A stretch of DNA of 64,000 bases from Limnohabitans sp. Rim11 (GCF_001269365.1 NZ_CXOM01000003.1:1-64000); one strand, 5' to 3'. Positions 42,352-52,028 are shown, counted from the first letter of the stretch. The notes: a model not told the origin generated them from the letters alone. Numbers and translations: made by a program.

Positions 42352-43809
42352 ATGACCGCCTCTTTTTCAAATCTATCGCTGGCTGAACCGCTGGCACGAG
42401 CCGTAGCCGAAATGGGCTACGAATCCATGACACCCATCCAAGCCCAGGCCATCCCTGTGGTTTTGACGGGCAAAGACGTGATGGGCGCTGCCCAAACAGG
42501 CACGGGCAAAACCGCTGCCTTCTCACTCCCTTTGCTGCAGCGCTTGCTCAAGCACGAAAACACCTCCACTTCGCCTGCGCGCCATCCTGTGCGGGCCTTG
42601 GTGCTTTTGCCCACCCGCGAGTTGGCCGATCAGGTGGCGCAGCAAATTAAGTTGTACGCCAAGTACACCCAAATGCGCAGCGCTGTGGTGTTTGGCGGCA
42701 TGGACATGAAGCCGCAAACCATTGAGCTCAAAAAAGGTGTTGAGATTTTGGTGGCCACACCAGGCCGTTTGCTCGATCACATCGAAGCCAAAAATGCGGT
42801 GCTGAATCAAGTGGAATATGTGGTGCTGGACGAAGCCGACCGCATGCTCGACATTGGCTTCTTGCCAGACCTGCAGCGCATCTTGAGCTTCTTGCCCAAG
42901 CAGCGCACCACCTTGTTGTTCTCGGCCACTTTCTCGCCCGAAATCAAGCGTTTGGCCGGCAGCTACTTGCAAGACCCCATCACCATTGAAGTAGCGCGCC
43001 CCAACGAAACAGCGTCTACCGTGGAGCAACGTTTTTACGCTGCCCAAGACGATGACAAGCGCCGTGTGGTCAAAGCCGTCCTCAACCAACGTGGCATCAA
43101 GCAGGCCTTCATTTTTGTGAACAGCAAATTGGGCTGTGGCCGTTTGGCCCGATCCCTCGAGCGAGAAGGTCTTAAAACAGCCGCCTTGCACGGTGACAAA
43201 TCTCAAGACGAGCGCCTGAAAGCACTCGAGGCCTTCAAGCAAGGCGAAGTCGATTTATTGGTTTGTACCGATGTGGCAGCGCGCGGCCTGGACATCAAAG
43301 ATGTGCCTGCGGTGTTTAACTTTGATGTGCCCTTCAATGCCGAAGACTATGTGCACCGCATTGGCCGCACAGGCCGTGCTGGGGCCTCTGGTTTGGCCGT
43401 CACTTTGGTGTCGCCTTCCGACATGCGCTTGGTGGGTGACATTGAGAAGCTCATCAAAAACAAACTCCAAGTGGAAGTTTTCCCCTTGGAAGACGATCGC
43501 TCACGCGAGCAAAGCAATGATGGCCGACGCGACGAACGCCGCGAGCCTCGTCGCGAAGAAAGACGGCCCGAGCGTGGTTTTGAGCGTCGCCGTGATGAAG
43601 ATGATTCACGCGATCGCAGAAGCAGTTTCCGCCCGGCGCAGGTTTCAAGAGATCCGTTCTTTGAAAAGCCTTATGAGGCGCCCACGGCAGAGCAAGCTAA
43701 CGCGGCTTCGTGGGAGGCCAGCGCCAGAACGGTGTCTTCTAGACCAGGCCTGTCTGCCAATATCAAGCCCAAACGCAAAGTAGCTGCGCTTTTCAAGTCG
43801 GGCGAATAA
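42352..43809 (+). CDS. rhlE: DEAD-box RNA helicase, RhlE type
   Basis: An ATP-dependent RNA helicase for ribosome assembly and RNA turnover. The 485-residue protein has Q motif GYESMTPIQAQAIP, motif I AQTGTGKTA, Ia PTRELADQ, II DEADRMLD, III SATF, V DVAARGLDIKD and VI HRIGRTGRAG. The C-terminal 110 residues are a low-complexity Arg/Asp/Glu-rich tail (REEERRPERGFERRRDEDD type) ending in basic AALFKSGE, likely for RNA binding. The frame extends upstream into dcd but the start at 42352 gives the usual N terminus. Confidence 0.93.
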   Translation: MTASFSNLSLAEPLARAVAEMGYESMTPIQAQAIPVVLTGKDVMGAAQTGTGKTAAFSLPLLQRLLKHENTSTSPARHPVRALVLLPTRELADQVAQQIKLYAKYTQMRSAVVFGGMDMKPQTIELKKGVEILVATPGRLLDHIEAKNAVLNQVEYVVLDEADRMLDIGFLPDLQRILSFLPKQRTTLLFSATFSPEIKRLAGSYLQDPITIEVARPNETASTVEQRFYAAQDDDKRRVVKAVLNQRGIKQAFIFVNSKLGCGRLARSLEREGLKTAALHGDKSQDERLKALEAFKQGEVDLLVCTDVAARGLDIKDVPAVFNFDVPFNAEDYVHRIGRTGRAGASGLAVTLVSPSDMRLVGDIEKLIKNKLQVEVFPLEDDRSREQSNDGRRDERREPRREERRPERGFERRRDEDDSRDRRSSFRPAQVSRDPFFEKPYEAPTAEQANAASWEASARTVSSRPGLSANIKPKRKVAALFKSGE

Positions 43810-43887
43810 GCCCTGCGCTGAACATTTCGCTGAACCTTTGGCTAAACCCGACCAATTGTTGGGTGAGTTGGCGCAGTTCACCAAAGC

Positions 43888-43914
43888 TTGACATTCCCCT
43901 GTCAAAATGAGGGG
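43888..43914 (+). promoter_or_regulatory. Palindrome and SD-masking repeat before the TonB-dependent receptor gene
   Basis: TTGACA-TTCCCC-TGTCAA (43888-43905) is a perfect 6-bp inverted repeat. Overlapping it, CCCCT (43896-43900) can pair with the ribosome site AGGGG (43910-43914). The first could be an operator, the second could limit translation. Confidence 0.45.
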
Positions 43915-43920
43915 ATGAAC

Positions 43921-46131
43921 ATGAAGCCATCCATTCTTTGGGCATCTGTCTCTCTGATCTCGCCATTGGCATGGTCACAGACTGCGCCCGCTCCAACGGC
44001 ACCCCCTGCTACAACGGCCCCAGTGCAAGACATGGGGCGCGTCGAAATCAAAAGCAACAGAGACAACGACACTGAGGTACGTCGCCAATCGACAGCGGCC
44101 AAAATTGTGATTGGCCGTGAAGAACTCGATAAGCAAGGTGACAGCACTTTGGGAGAGGTTCTCAAACGTTTGCCTGGTGTCACCATTGGGGGCGCGCCAG
44201 GCAGAGGGGGCGCCATTCGGATGCGCGGTTTGGGCGGCGGTTACACCCAAATCTTGATGGATGGCCAACGCGTCCCGCCAGGATTTTCCATTGAGTCCAT
44301 CACGCCCGAGATGGTCGAAAAAGTAGAAATTCTGCGTGCGCCCACGGCAGAAACCGGTGCACGCGCCATCGCCGGCACCATCAACATTGTGCTCAGAGAA
44401 GGCATTCGCGCCAACCCAGACGATTTGAAAGTGGGCAGTTCATTTGAGCATGGTCACCGTTCTGATTCAGTCAATTGGGTGCACAACCTCAAGTCAGAAC
44501 CTTTGAATGGCACACTGACTGTGTCGGCCATGAACGCATGGCGCCCTGAAGACAATACTGCCGAGGTAGATACCGAAGTTGACGCCATGGGGCAAACGCC
44601 GGCATGGGTGTCTCATCGCATCAGAAACACGGTCAATTTAGGGCGCCGAGAAGGCCTGAATGCCAACGCCAGATTGATGTGGCGGGGCGAAGAGGGCAGG
44701 ACCATGATCTTGATGCCTTTCATGGTTTATTCTGAATTCAGCAGTTTGGGTCAGATTGACATGACGGAGTCAAAAACTGTCAATGGCGTGTCTCAAGCTT
44801 TGAACTCCGACTCGGCCATCACCAACAACAACAGCCGGTTTGTCATGACGCGCTTGAATGGTCAGTGGAACCAGCGCTTCTCGGCAGATTCACGTTTTGA
44901 ATTTAAATTTGGATTGGGTCAATCTGAATACAACTACAGATTCTCGCAATTAGCCGCCGCCAACACGGGTTTGCTGAACACCCTTCAAGAGTCTCAGAGT
45001 TTCAGAGACTTGTCGCAATCTTGGAATGGCAAGTTGTCGCAAGTTTTAGGCAGTGGCCATCAACTTGTGAGTGGTGTCGAACTGGAAGGTGTGCGCCGGA
45101 CAGAATTGGCCAACGCCGAAGTGGTGGACGATGTGGGTAACATGAGCGCACGCACACAACGCTGGGCAGCCTATACCCAAGATGAGTGGCGCATCAATCC
45201 CAATTGGAGTGCCCATGCGGGCATTCGATACGAAAGTATCTTGACCGAAGGCAACAACGAGGAAGGGCAGAGGAGCAACAAGAGCGCTGTACTCACCCCC
45301 TTGCTGCATGCCGTTTGGAAGCCTATTCCAGAAGGCCGTGATCAGGTTCGCATGAGCTTGACCAAAAGTTACAAAACCCCCACCTTGTTCGATTTGGTTG
45401 GCAAATCGGCACTGTCGCGAGAGGCCAATAGCCCAACCCGCACAGACCGCATCAGCAATCCTGGCTTGAAGCCTGAATTGGCGGTGGGCATCGATTTGGC
45501 TGTCGAAAGATATTTGGCAGGTGGTGGCGTTCTCAGTGCGAATGTGTTTCGCCGCAACATCAGCGACTTGATTCGCTATGTCACTACAGAGCGCTACGAT
45601 ACTTTGTGGGCACCTGGCCAACGGCGTTTTGTTTCAAGTCCAACCAACGTAGGTGATGCCATTACGCAGGGTTTGGAGTTGGAAGCTAAGTTTGCATTGA
45701 ATCAGGTGTGGTCTGAAGCCTTGCCTGTCGATGTGCGCAGCAATCTCAGTTTTTTCAATTCGAAGGTGCTGGATGTTTTGGGGCCCAATAATCGCTTGGA
45801 TCAACAACCTAAAATGACGGCCAACTTGGGTGCCGATTACCGCATCAGAGCTGTGCCATTGACAGTCGGTGGCAATATGAACATCAATCCAGACTACACC
45901 ACCCGACGAAGCTTGCAACAATGGAATTACCAAGGCGCAAAACGCGTGTTGGACGTTTATGGTGTTTGGAAATTTAGCCCTGCCACCTCGTTGCGATTAA
46001 CAATCAGCAACTTGGTCCCTCGTGATTATTTAACGGGCACGACGTATATTGGCAATGGCATTTCAGAAGCAAGCAATAACACAGCGCGCAATTGGCAGAA
46101 TGTTCAGTTGCGTTTGGAAATGAAAATCTAA
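43921..46131 (+). CDS. TonB-dependent outer-membrane receptor
   Basis: An outer-membrane active transporter of 736 residues. The signal peptide ends LAWSQ; a Pro/Ala linker and TonB-box region follow. The plug domain (about 40-160) contains LGEVLKRLPGVTIGG, IRMRGLGGGYTQILMDGQRV and RAPTAETGARAIAGTINIVL; the 22-strand barrel ends in the aromatic-poor LRLEMKI. I use the ATG at 43921, since the SD AGGGG lies 7 bases ahead; ATG 43915 is almost contiguous with that SD. The substrate (siderophore, vitamin B12, sugars or nickel chelates) cannot be told. An esterase gene follows after 12 bases, possibly cleaving the imported ligand. Confidence 0.92.
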   Translation: MKPSILWASVSLISPLAWSQTAPAPTAPPATTAPVQDMGRVEIKSNRDNDTEVRRQSTAAKIVIGREELDKQGDSTLGEVLKRLPGVTIGGAPGRGGAIRMRGLGGGYTQILMDGQRVPPGFSIESITPEMVEKVEILRAPTAETGARAIAGTINIVLREGIRANPDDLKVGSSFEHGHRSDSVNWVHNLKSEPLNGTLTVSAMNAWRPEDNTAEVDTEVDAMGQTPAWVSHRIRNTVNLGRREGLNANARLMWRGEEGRTMILMPFMVYSEFSSLGQIDMTESKTVNGVSQALNSDSAITNNNSRFVMTRLNGQWNQRFSADSRFEFKFGLGQSEYNYRFSQLAAANTGLLNTLQESQSFRDLSQSWNGKLSQVLGSGHQLVSGVELEGVRRTELANAEVVDDVGNMSARTQRWAAYTQDEWRINPNWSAHAGIRYESILTEGNNEEGQRSNKSAVLTPLLHAVWKPIPEGRDQVRMSLTKSYKTPTLFDLVGKSALSREANSPTRTDRISNPGLKPELAVGIDLAVERYLAGGGVLSANVFRRNISDLIRYVTTERYDTLWAPGQRRFVSSPTNVGDAITQGLELEAKFALNQVWSEALPVDVRSNLSFFNSKVLDVLGPNNRLDQQPKMTANLGADYRIRAVPLTVGGNMNINPDYTTRRSLQQWNYQGAKRVLDVYGVWKFSPATSLRLTISNLVPRDYLTGTTYIGNGISEASNNTARNWQNVQLRLEMKI

Positions 46132-46143
46132 AAAAGGAAAATC

Positions 46144-47016
46144 ATGGCGACAAAAAATTCTGCTTGGTATGACAGCATGTACAACAACCGTGCATTGGTG
46201 CCTAATTTTGCCGATCACTTTTCAAATTGGATCGAGGGCTCTAAAGCAGCGCGGGCCCACTTGACCTGTCAGCTAGACATTGCCTATGGCGATGGTCCCA
46301 ATGAAACCTTGGATATTTTCCCTGCGACCAAAGCCAATGCGCCTGTGGTGGTGTTCATTCATGGCGGCTACTGGCGCAGCCTTGATAAATCAGACCATTC
46401 TTTTGTGGCGCCTCCGTTGCATGACATGGGTGCTTGTGTGGTGGTGGTTAACTATGCCTTGTGTCCAGGTACACCCAATGAGCCCGTCAGCATTCCCGAC
46501 ATTGCCATGCAAATGACCCACGCATTGGCTTGGGTTTGGCAAAACATTGCCAAATTTGGCGGCAATCCCAAAGACGTGGTGGTTGCCGGTCATTCAGCCG
46601 GTGGCCATTTGGCTGCCATGCTTTTGGCCTGTGATTGGAAGGCCGTCGACAAAACGATACCAGCCCAATGGATTCAAAAAGCATTGTCTATTTCAGGTTT
46701 GTATGACCTTACGCCTTTGCGCAAAACACCCTTCCTTCAAGAGTCTTTGAAGCTCACAGCCAACCATGCGCGCATTGCTAGCCCGGCCATGTGGCCACGG
46801 CCCAAGAAAGGTGTCTTGTACACCGTGGCGGGTGGTGATGAGAGCGCCGAATTTTTAAGGCACAACCGCTTGATTCATCAAACTTGGGGGCCCAAGACGG
46901 TGCCGGTGTGTGAAGCTTTGCCGGGTCTGAATCACTTCAATATCGTGACGGATTTATCACGCAAGGGTACTCGCTTGAATACCCTGATGAAGCAACTCAT
47001 TCAGGTTCAATCTTAG
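46144..47016 (+). CDS. Alpha/beta hydrolase, BD-FAE / arylformamidase-like esterase
   Basis: A 290-residue cytoplasmic hydrolase. The oxyanion-hole motif HGGYW (73-77), the nucleophile S151 in GHSAGG and a C-terminal His in LPGLNHFNIV form the catalytic set. HGGYW is typical of kynurenine formamidase-like and feruloyl-esterase-like members. No other kynurenine-pathway gene is near, and with the TonB receptor 12 bases upstream it could be an intracellular esterase for an imported ester ligand. The gene overlaps the 3' end of the convergent Bug gene by 20 bases. Confidence 0.85.
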   Translation: MATKNSAWYDSMYNNRALVPNFADHFSNWIEGSKAARAHLTCQLDIAYGDGPNETLDIFPATKANAPVVVFIHGGYWRSLDKSDHSFVAPPLHDMGACVVVVNYALCPGTPNEPVSIPDIAMQMTHALAWVWQNIAKFGGNPKDVVVAGHSAGGHLAAMLLACDWKAVDKTIPAQWIQKALSISGLYDLTPLRKTPFLQESLKLTANHARIASPAMWPRPKKGVLYTVAGGDESAEFLRHNRLIHQTWGPKTVPVCEALPGLNHFNIVTDLSRKGTRLNTLMKQLIQVQS

Positions 47017-47968
47017 CGTCTCGAACCACTTTGCCCCAGCGAGGTGCTTCTGCCTTAATCAAAGTGGCAAACAGTTCGGGCGTACCGCCGCCCATCTCGT
47101 TTCCTTGGCTCAAGATCTTTTCTTTCACCTCAGGGTCTTGCAAGGCTTTGTTCAAGGCCGCATTCAAGGTCTTCAACAGTTCAGGTGAGATGCCCTTGGG
47201 TGCCACCAAGCCTTGCCAGTTTTGAACCTCGACAGCAGGAAAGCCTTGTTCTGCCATGGTGGGCAGATCAGGTAGCAAAGGTGAGCGGGTTTTGCTGGTG
47301 ATGGCCAAAGCGCGCAAACGGCCGCCTTTGATGGCTGGCATGGCCGAATACATTTGTTCAAACATCATTTGAACTTGTCCCCCCATTAAATCAGTAGCAC
47401 CTGCGGCGCCGCTTTTGTAGGGCGCATGAATCAAATCAATGCCGGCGGTATTTTCAAGAAGTGCACCGCTCAAATGGTGAGAGCCACCAATGCCACCGGA
47501 GGCATAACTTAATTTGCCTGGGGCAGCCTTAGCCGCTGCAACGATGTCTTTGACCGACTTGTAGGGAGAGTCGTTGCGCACCATCAAAATGAGGGGACCT
47601 TTTTCAATCAAGCCGATGGGGACAATGTCGTTAGCCGGATCAAAGTTCAGCTTTTTGAACAAGGCATGATTGACAGCCAAAGGGGCAAAGTTACCCATGC
47701 CAATGGTGTAGCCATCGGGCTTGGCGCGCGCAATCACTTCGGTGCCGATGTTGCCGCCAGCGCCTGCTTTGTTGTCGATGATGATGGGTTGACCCAAAAT
47801 GGCACTCATGGCCTTGGCCACCTGGCGAGAGCGTGAGTCTGCGTTGCCGCCAGCAGCATAGGGGCAGACCCACGTAATGGGTTTGCTGGGGTATTTGTCT
47901 TGTGCCTGGACAAGGCTAGGCAAAAGTGCAGCGCTGACTGCTGACTGAATGAGTTGGCGACGTTTCAT
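46997..47968 (-). CDS. Bug-family (TctC-like) periplasmic binding protein
   Basis: A 323-residue periplasmic receptor of the tripartite tricarboxylate transporter type, greatly expanded in Burkholderiales. The signal peptide begins MKRRQLIQSAVSAALLPSLV. Family blocks are YPSKPITWVCPYAAGGNADSR-like (phosphate-like loop), VDNKAGAGGN-type IDNKAGAGGNIGTE and YKSGAAGATDLMGGQVQMMF. No TctA/TctB membrane genes lie beside it, as with most orphan Bug proteins. The start at 47968 is chosen for the signal peptide; the frame runs to 48001. Confidence 0.93.
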   Translation of the reverse strand: MKRRQLIQSAVSAALLPSLVQAQDKYPSKPITWVCPYAAGGNADSRSRQVAKAMSAILGQPIIIDNKAGAGGNIGTEVIARAKPDGYTIGMGNFAPLAVNHALFKKLNFDPANDIVPIGLIEKGPLILMVRNDSPYKSVKDIVAAAKAAPGKLSYASGGIGGSHHLSGALLENTAGIDLIHAPYKSGAAGATDLMGGQVQMMFEQMYSAMPAIKGGRLRALAITSKTRSPLLPDLPTMAEQGFPAVEVQNWQGLVAPKGISPELLKTLNAALNKALQDPEVKEKILSQGNEMGGGTPELFATLIKAEAPRWGKVVRDAKIEPE

Positions 47969-48020
47969 GTGAGGCCCTGCGATAAATATGCAAGGCCTCA
48001 TTGTGCCAGTGCCTATTGCT

Positions 48021-48998
48021 TCACATCAACAGGTGTTCACCTGCGTTGTCGCCGCCCAAAATCACGTAGTTCACTTTGCGAATGTCCATGAGCTTGGTGC
48101 CGCCTGAGTAGCTGATGGAACTTTGGGTGTCTTGTTCCATTTCAATCAGGGTGTTGGCCAACTTGCCCTTGATGGGCTCCAAAATGCGCTTGCCTTCCAC
48201 GTGCTTGTACTCGCCCTTGTTGAAGTCGGAAGCCGAGCCGTAGTACTCTTTGTACAGCTTGCCGTCCACTTCCACGGAGGCGCCAGGCGACTCTTCGTGG
48301 CCTGCCAACATCGAGCCAATCATGATCATGGTGGCGCCAAAGCGAATGCTCTTGGCAATGTCACCGTGCTCACGAATGCCGCCGTCGGCAATGATGGGCT
48401 TGGTGGCCACGCGAGCACACCATTTGAGGGCAGACAACTGCCAACCGCCGGTGCCAAAACCTGTTTTGAGCTTGGTGATGCAAACTTTGCCTGGGCCAAT
48501 GCCCACTTTGGTGGCATCCGCGCCCCAGTTTTCTAAATCGATGATGGCTTCGGGCGTACCCACGTTACCAGCAATGATGAAAGACTTAGGCAGCTTTTCT
48601 TTGAGCGTGTGAATCATTTTTTGCACGCTGTCGGCATGGCCGTGTGCAATGTCGATGGTGATGTACTCGGGCGTGAGGCCCTCGGCCACCAATTGTTTTA
48701 CGGTGTCGTAGTCGGGTGCTTTCACGCCCAAAGAAATGGACGCATAAAGGCCTTTGGCATGCATGTCTCGGACAAATTTGACATTGTCCAAGTCAAAGCG
48801 GTGCATGACATAGAAGTAACCATTTTGTGCCATCCAGACACAGATTTCTTCGTTCACTACCGTCTTCATGTTGGCCGGTACCACCGGCAGACGGAATTTG
48901 CGGCCACCCAGCTCTACGCCAGCGTCACACTCTGAACGGCTTTCCACGCGGCATTTGCGGGGAAGCAACAAGATATTGTCGTAATCAAAAATTTCCAT
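48021..48998 (-). CDS. guaC: GMP reductase GuaC
   Basis: GuaC reduces GMP to IMP with NADPH, releasing ammonia and returning guanine nucleotides to the adenine/hypoxanthine branch. The 325-residue protein belongs to the IMPDH/GMPR barrel: [35 protein letters not shown], the catalytic C173 in [11 protein letters not shown], and [17 protein letters not shown]. It is of the shorter GuaC2-like type, without CBS domains. A SD GGAG lies 10 bases ahead of the ATG. About 90 bases upstream is a terminator-like hairpin oriented with the gene, suggesting regulated leader transcription. Confidence 0.95.
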   Translation of the reverse strand: MEIFDYDNILLLPRKCRVESRSECDAGVELGGRKFRLPVVPANMKTVVNEEICVWMAQNGYFYVMHRFDLDNVKFVRDMHAKGLYASISLGVKAPDYDTVKQLVAEGLTPEYITIDIAHGHADSVQKMIHTLKEKLPKSFIIAGNVGTPEAIIDLENWGADATKVGIGPGKVCITKLKTGFGTGGWQLSALKWCARVATKPIIADGGIREHGDIAKSIRFGATMIMIGSMLAGHEESPGASVEVDGKLYKEYYGSASDFNKGEYKHVEGKRILEPIKGKLANTLIEMEQDTQSSISYSGGTKLMDIRKVNYVILGGDNAGEHLLM

Positions 48999-49077
48999 TT
49001 AACCAAGCTCCAAAAGGATCGTTGAAAGAACGAGTGAGCGCTTGGCTTGGCCGGTTTGGTCTGTCCGATTTTTGGGC

Positions 49078-49111
49078 AAAAAAAACCGGGCGCAAGAATC
49101 TTGGGCCCGGT
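49078..49111 (-). terminator. Terminator-like hairpin in the guaC leader
   Basis: On the minus strand ACCGGGC pairs with GCCCGGT, with CAAG/CTTG inside, one mismatch and an ATT loop. It is followed by an unbroken U-tract of seven or more. It stands 80 bases ahead of guaC with no minus-strand gene upstream for 3.7 kb, so it may be an attenuator. Confidence 0.6.
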
Positions 49112-49116
49112 GGCTG

Positions 49117-49147
49117 ATTCTACCCGTTTTGTTTTGCAAATTGCCAA
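49117..49147 (-). promoter_or_regulatory. Possible guaC promoter
   Basis: TTGGCA and TAGAAT on the minus strand, separated by 19 bases, slightly too long. If used, the transcript would begin right at the hairpin described above. Confidence 0.4.
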
Positions 49148-49177
49148 CAAGGGGTCAGGAGTTTCTACAATTGGGGG

Positions 49178-51475
49178 ATGTATGACCAAACGCCCCTGCT
49201 AGACAACCTCAACCCCGAGCAATTGCGGGCCGTGACGCTTCCCTCTGAGTCAGCCCTCATTTTGGCGGGGGCAGGGTCGGGTAAAACTCGGGTATTAACC
49301 ACCCGAATTGCTTGGTTATTGCAGACCTCCCAAGTGGGGTCGGGCGGCATTTTGGCGGTGACCTTTACCAATAAGGCAGCCAAAGAGATGATGCTCAGGC
49401 TGCAAGCCATGCTGCCCGTCAATGTGCGGGGCATGTGGATTGGCACATTCCACGGCCTGTGCAACCGGTTTTTGCGGGCCCATTACAAAATGGCCAATCT
49501 GCCCCAAACCTTCCAAATTTTGGACACGCAGGACCAGTTGTCGGCCATCAAGCGCTTGTGCAAACAGCACGGCGTGGACGATGAACGCTTTCCGCCTAAG
49601 CAATTGCAATGGTTCGTAGCGGGTTGCAAAGAGGATGGTCTGCGGCCCAAAGATGTCGATGTGCGTGACGATGAAACCCGCCGCAAAGTCGATGTGTACC
49701 AACTCTACGAAGACCAGTGCCAGCGGGAAGGCGTGGTGGACTTTGGCGAGTTGATGCTGCGATCTTTTGAATTGCTGCGCGACAACGATGCCATTCGTTT
49801 GCATTACCGCGCGCGTTTTAAACACGTGCTGATTGACGAGTTTCAAGACACCAATAAATTGCAATATGCCTGGATCAAAATGATTGCAGGCTTGCCCGCC
49901 GAGCATGGCAGTGCCGTATTGGCCGTGGGCGATGACGACCAAAGTATTTATGCTTTCCGCGGTGCGCGTGTGGGTAACATGGCCGACTTTGTGCGCGAGT
50001 TTGGTGTGCAGCATCAAATTAAGCTGGAACAAAACTACCGCAGCTACAGCAATATTTTGGATTCGGCCAACGCGCTCATTGGCAACAACAAAAATCGCTT
50101 GGGCAAAAACCTGCGCACCGATCAAGGTGCCGGTGAGCCTGTGCGTGTGTACGAGTCCACCAGCGACTTTGCCGAGGCGCAGTGGTTGGTCGATGAAATC
50201 AGGCAACTGGTCAAAGGCGATGGCTTTACGCGCAAAGAAGTGGCGGTGTTGTATCGCAGCAATGCGCAAAGCCGTGTGATGGAAACCGCACTGTTCAATG
50301 CCGGTGTGCCCTACAAAGTGTATGGCGGTCTGCGCTTCTTTGAACGCGCCGAGATCAAGCACGCTTTGGCTTACTTGCGCATTTTGGAAAACCCCAACGA
50401 CGACACCAGCTTCTTGCGCATTGTCAATTTCCCGCCGCGCGGCATTGGTGCACGCAGTGTGGAGCAATTGCAAGATGCTGCCAAAGGTTTGGGCTGCTCT
50501 TTGCACGATGCGGTCAGCACCACCGCGGGTAAAGCGGGCGCCAAGTTGGCGGGCTTTGTGGCCATGATCGACGTGATGCGCGAGCAAACGCCAGGCATGA
50601 CGCTGCGCGAGATCATCGAATTGGTGCTCGAAAAAACAGGCTTGATCGAACACTACAAAACAGAAAAAGAAGGCGCTGATCGCGTCGAAAACTTGGAAGA
50701 ATTGGTCAACGCTGCAGAAAGCTTTGTGACTCAAGAAGGCTTTGGTCGCGATGCCGAAGCCACCGCGCAAGAGATGGCCCCCATTGCCGAAGACGGCGAA
50801 GTGATGTCACCCCTGGCGGCCTTCCTAACGCATGCCGCGCTAGAGGCCGGTGACAACCAAGCGCAAGCAGGCGAAGACGCCATTCAGCTCATGACGGTGC
50901 ATGCCAGCAAAGGTTTGGAATTTGATGCCGTGTTCATCAGCGGCTTGGAGGAGGGTTTGTTCCCTCACGAAAATTCCATGAACGATTACGACGGGCTAGA
51001 AGAAGAGCGCCGACTGATGTACGTGGCCATTACGCGCGCGCGCAAACGTCTGTACCTCAGTCACTCGCAAACGCGCATGCTGCACGGTCAAACGCGCTAC
51101 AACCTTAAGAGCCGCTTCTTGGATGAACTGCCCGAAGAGTGTTTGAAGTGGATCACGCCTAAGAACCCTGGCTTTGCCACAGGCTTGGGCGGCGGCTGGA
51201 CCTCGCCTGCGCAGGCCTTCCAGGCCAAGCCGGCTTGGGGGCACAGCAGTTTGGGTTCAGCGGAGACTTACAAAAGCCCGCCCGTGCCTGTGCAAAAATC
51301 GGAGCCTTCGCATGGCATCAAAGCCGGTATGAAGGTGTTTCACACCAAGTTTGGTGAAGGTAAAGTCTTGGCTGTTGAGGGTGCTGGCGCCGATGCGCGA
51401 GCACAAGTGAATTTCCCAAGGCATGGCGTGAAGTGGTTGGCCTTGTCAGTGGCCAAGTTGACGCCTGTCGAATGA
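49178..51475 (+). CDS. uvrD: DNA helicase UvrD (UvrD/Rep/PcrA family)
   Basis: A superfamily 1A 3'-5' helicase for nucleotide-excision and mismatch repair, 765 residues. Motifs in order: Q motif LNPEQLRAV, I AGAGSGKTR, Ia AVTFTNKAAKEM, II LIDEFQDTN, III VGDDDQSIYAFRGA, IV QNYRS, V MTVHASKGLEFDAVFI and VI EEERRLMYVAITRARKRLYL. The C-terminal segment GMKVFHTKFGEGKVLAVEG is the Tudor-like RNA-polymerase-binding domain of UvrD/PcrA. It is divergent from guaC; slyD follows after 60 bases. Confidence 0.96.
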   Translation: MYDQTPLLDNLNPEQLRAVTLPSESALILAGAGSGKTRVLTTRIAWLLQTSQVGSGGILAVTFTNKAAKEMMLRLQAMLPVNVRGMWIGTFHGLCNRFLRAHYKMANLPQTFQILDTQDQLSAIKRLCKQHGVDDERFPPKQLQWFVAGCKEDGLRPKDVDVRDDETRRKVDVYQLYEDQCQREGVVDFGELMLRSFELLRDNDAIRLHYRARFKHVLIDEFQDTNKLQYAWIKMIAGLPAEHGSAVLAVGDDDQSIYAFRGARVGNMADFVREFGVQHQIKLEQNYRSYSNILDSANALIGNNKNRLGKNLRTDQGAGEPVRVYESTSDFAEAQWLVDEIRQLVKGDGFTRKEVAVLYRSNAQSRVMETALFNAGVPYKVYGGLRFFERAEIKHALAYLRILENPNDDTSFLRIVNFPPRGIGARSVEQLQDAAKGLGCSLHDAVSTTAGKAGAKLAGFVAMIDVMREQTPGMTLREIIELVLEKTGLIEHYKTEKEGADRVENLEELVNAAESFVTQEGFGRDAEATAQEMAPIAEDGEVMSPLAAFLTHAALEAGDNQAQAGEDAIQLMTVHASKGLEFDAVFISGLEEGLFPHENSMNDYDGLEEERRLMYVAITRARKRLYLSHSQTRMLHGQTRYNLKSRFLDELPEECLKWITPKNPGFATGLGGGWTSPAQAFQAKPAWGHSSLGSAETYKSPPVPVQKSEPSHGIKAGMKVFHTKFGEGKVLAVEGAGADARAQVNFPRHGVKWLALSVAKLTPVE

Positions 51476-51535
51476 ACCACTGCACAGAGATGAAGTATTT
51501 GCAAATTTTTGAGAGAAAGTTTTAGGAAAAGAACT

Positions 51536-52012
51536 ATGAAAATTGAAAAAGACACCGTTGTCACTTTGAAATACAAAGTGTCCGATGCCCAAGGTAAATT
51601 GTTGGAGGCCGCTGCAGAACCCATGGCGTATTTGCATGGCGGCTACGAAAACACCTTGCCCAAAATTGAAGAGGCTTTGGATGGCAAAGAGACGGGCTAT
51701 CAAACCACTTTGGTTTTGTCTGCTGAAGACTCTTTCGGTGAGCGCGACGAAAGCCTGCTGCAAACCATGCCCAAAAAAGACTTTCCACCTGGCGTTAAAG
51801 TGGGCGGTCAATTGCGGGGCCGTACCCCGGATGGTCGTGAAGCCATTTTCAATGTAGTCAAAATCAAGGGCGATACCGTCATGTTGGATGGCAACCATCC
51901 TTGGGCCGGTCAAACTTTGCGTTTTCAATTGAATGTGATCGACGTGCGCGCGGCCATTCAAGAAGAAATTGAACACCGCCATGTGCACGGTGCGCATGGG
52001 CACCATCATTGA
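51536..52012 (+). CDS. slyD: FKBP-type peptidyl-prolyl isomerase SlyD
   Basis: A cytoplasmic proline isomerase and chaperone with nickel-binding ability. The 158-residue protein has the FKBP part and the inserted flap (IF) domain (VVTLKYKVSDAQGKLLEAA; MPKKDFPPGVKVGGQLRGR) and a short His-rich tail (HRHVHGAHGHHH), much shorter than in E. coli SlyD. The tail could bind nickel and assist urease or similar enzymes, although the gene lies far from the urease block. The start at 51536 has a weak SD; the frame extends to 51509. Confidence 0.93.
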   Translation: MKIEKDTVVTLKYKVSDAQGKLLEAAAEPMAYLHGGYENTLPKIEEALDGKETGYQTTLVLSAEDSFGERDESLLQTMPKKDFPPGVKVGGQLRGRTPDGREAIFNVVKIKGDTVMLDGNHPWAGQTLRFQLNVIDVRAAIQEEIEHRHVHGAHGHHH

Positions 52013-52028
52013 TTTGCGCAACACCCAG

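Noticed and set aside
41717..42526. 269-codon open frame antisense to dcd and the start of rhlE
   Set aside because: No family features; both sense genes are certain.
42523..43242. 239-codon open frame antisense to rhlE
   Set aside because: No family features; shadow of a well-defined helicase gene.
49316..50770. 484-codon open frame antisense to uvrD
   Set aside because: It lies wholly inside uvrD, has no recognisable domain and reflects codon bias on the opposite strand.
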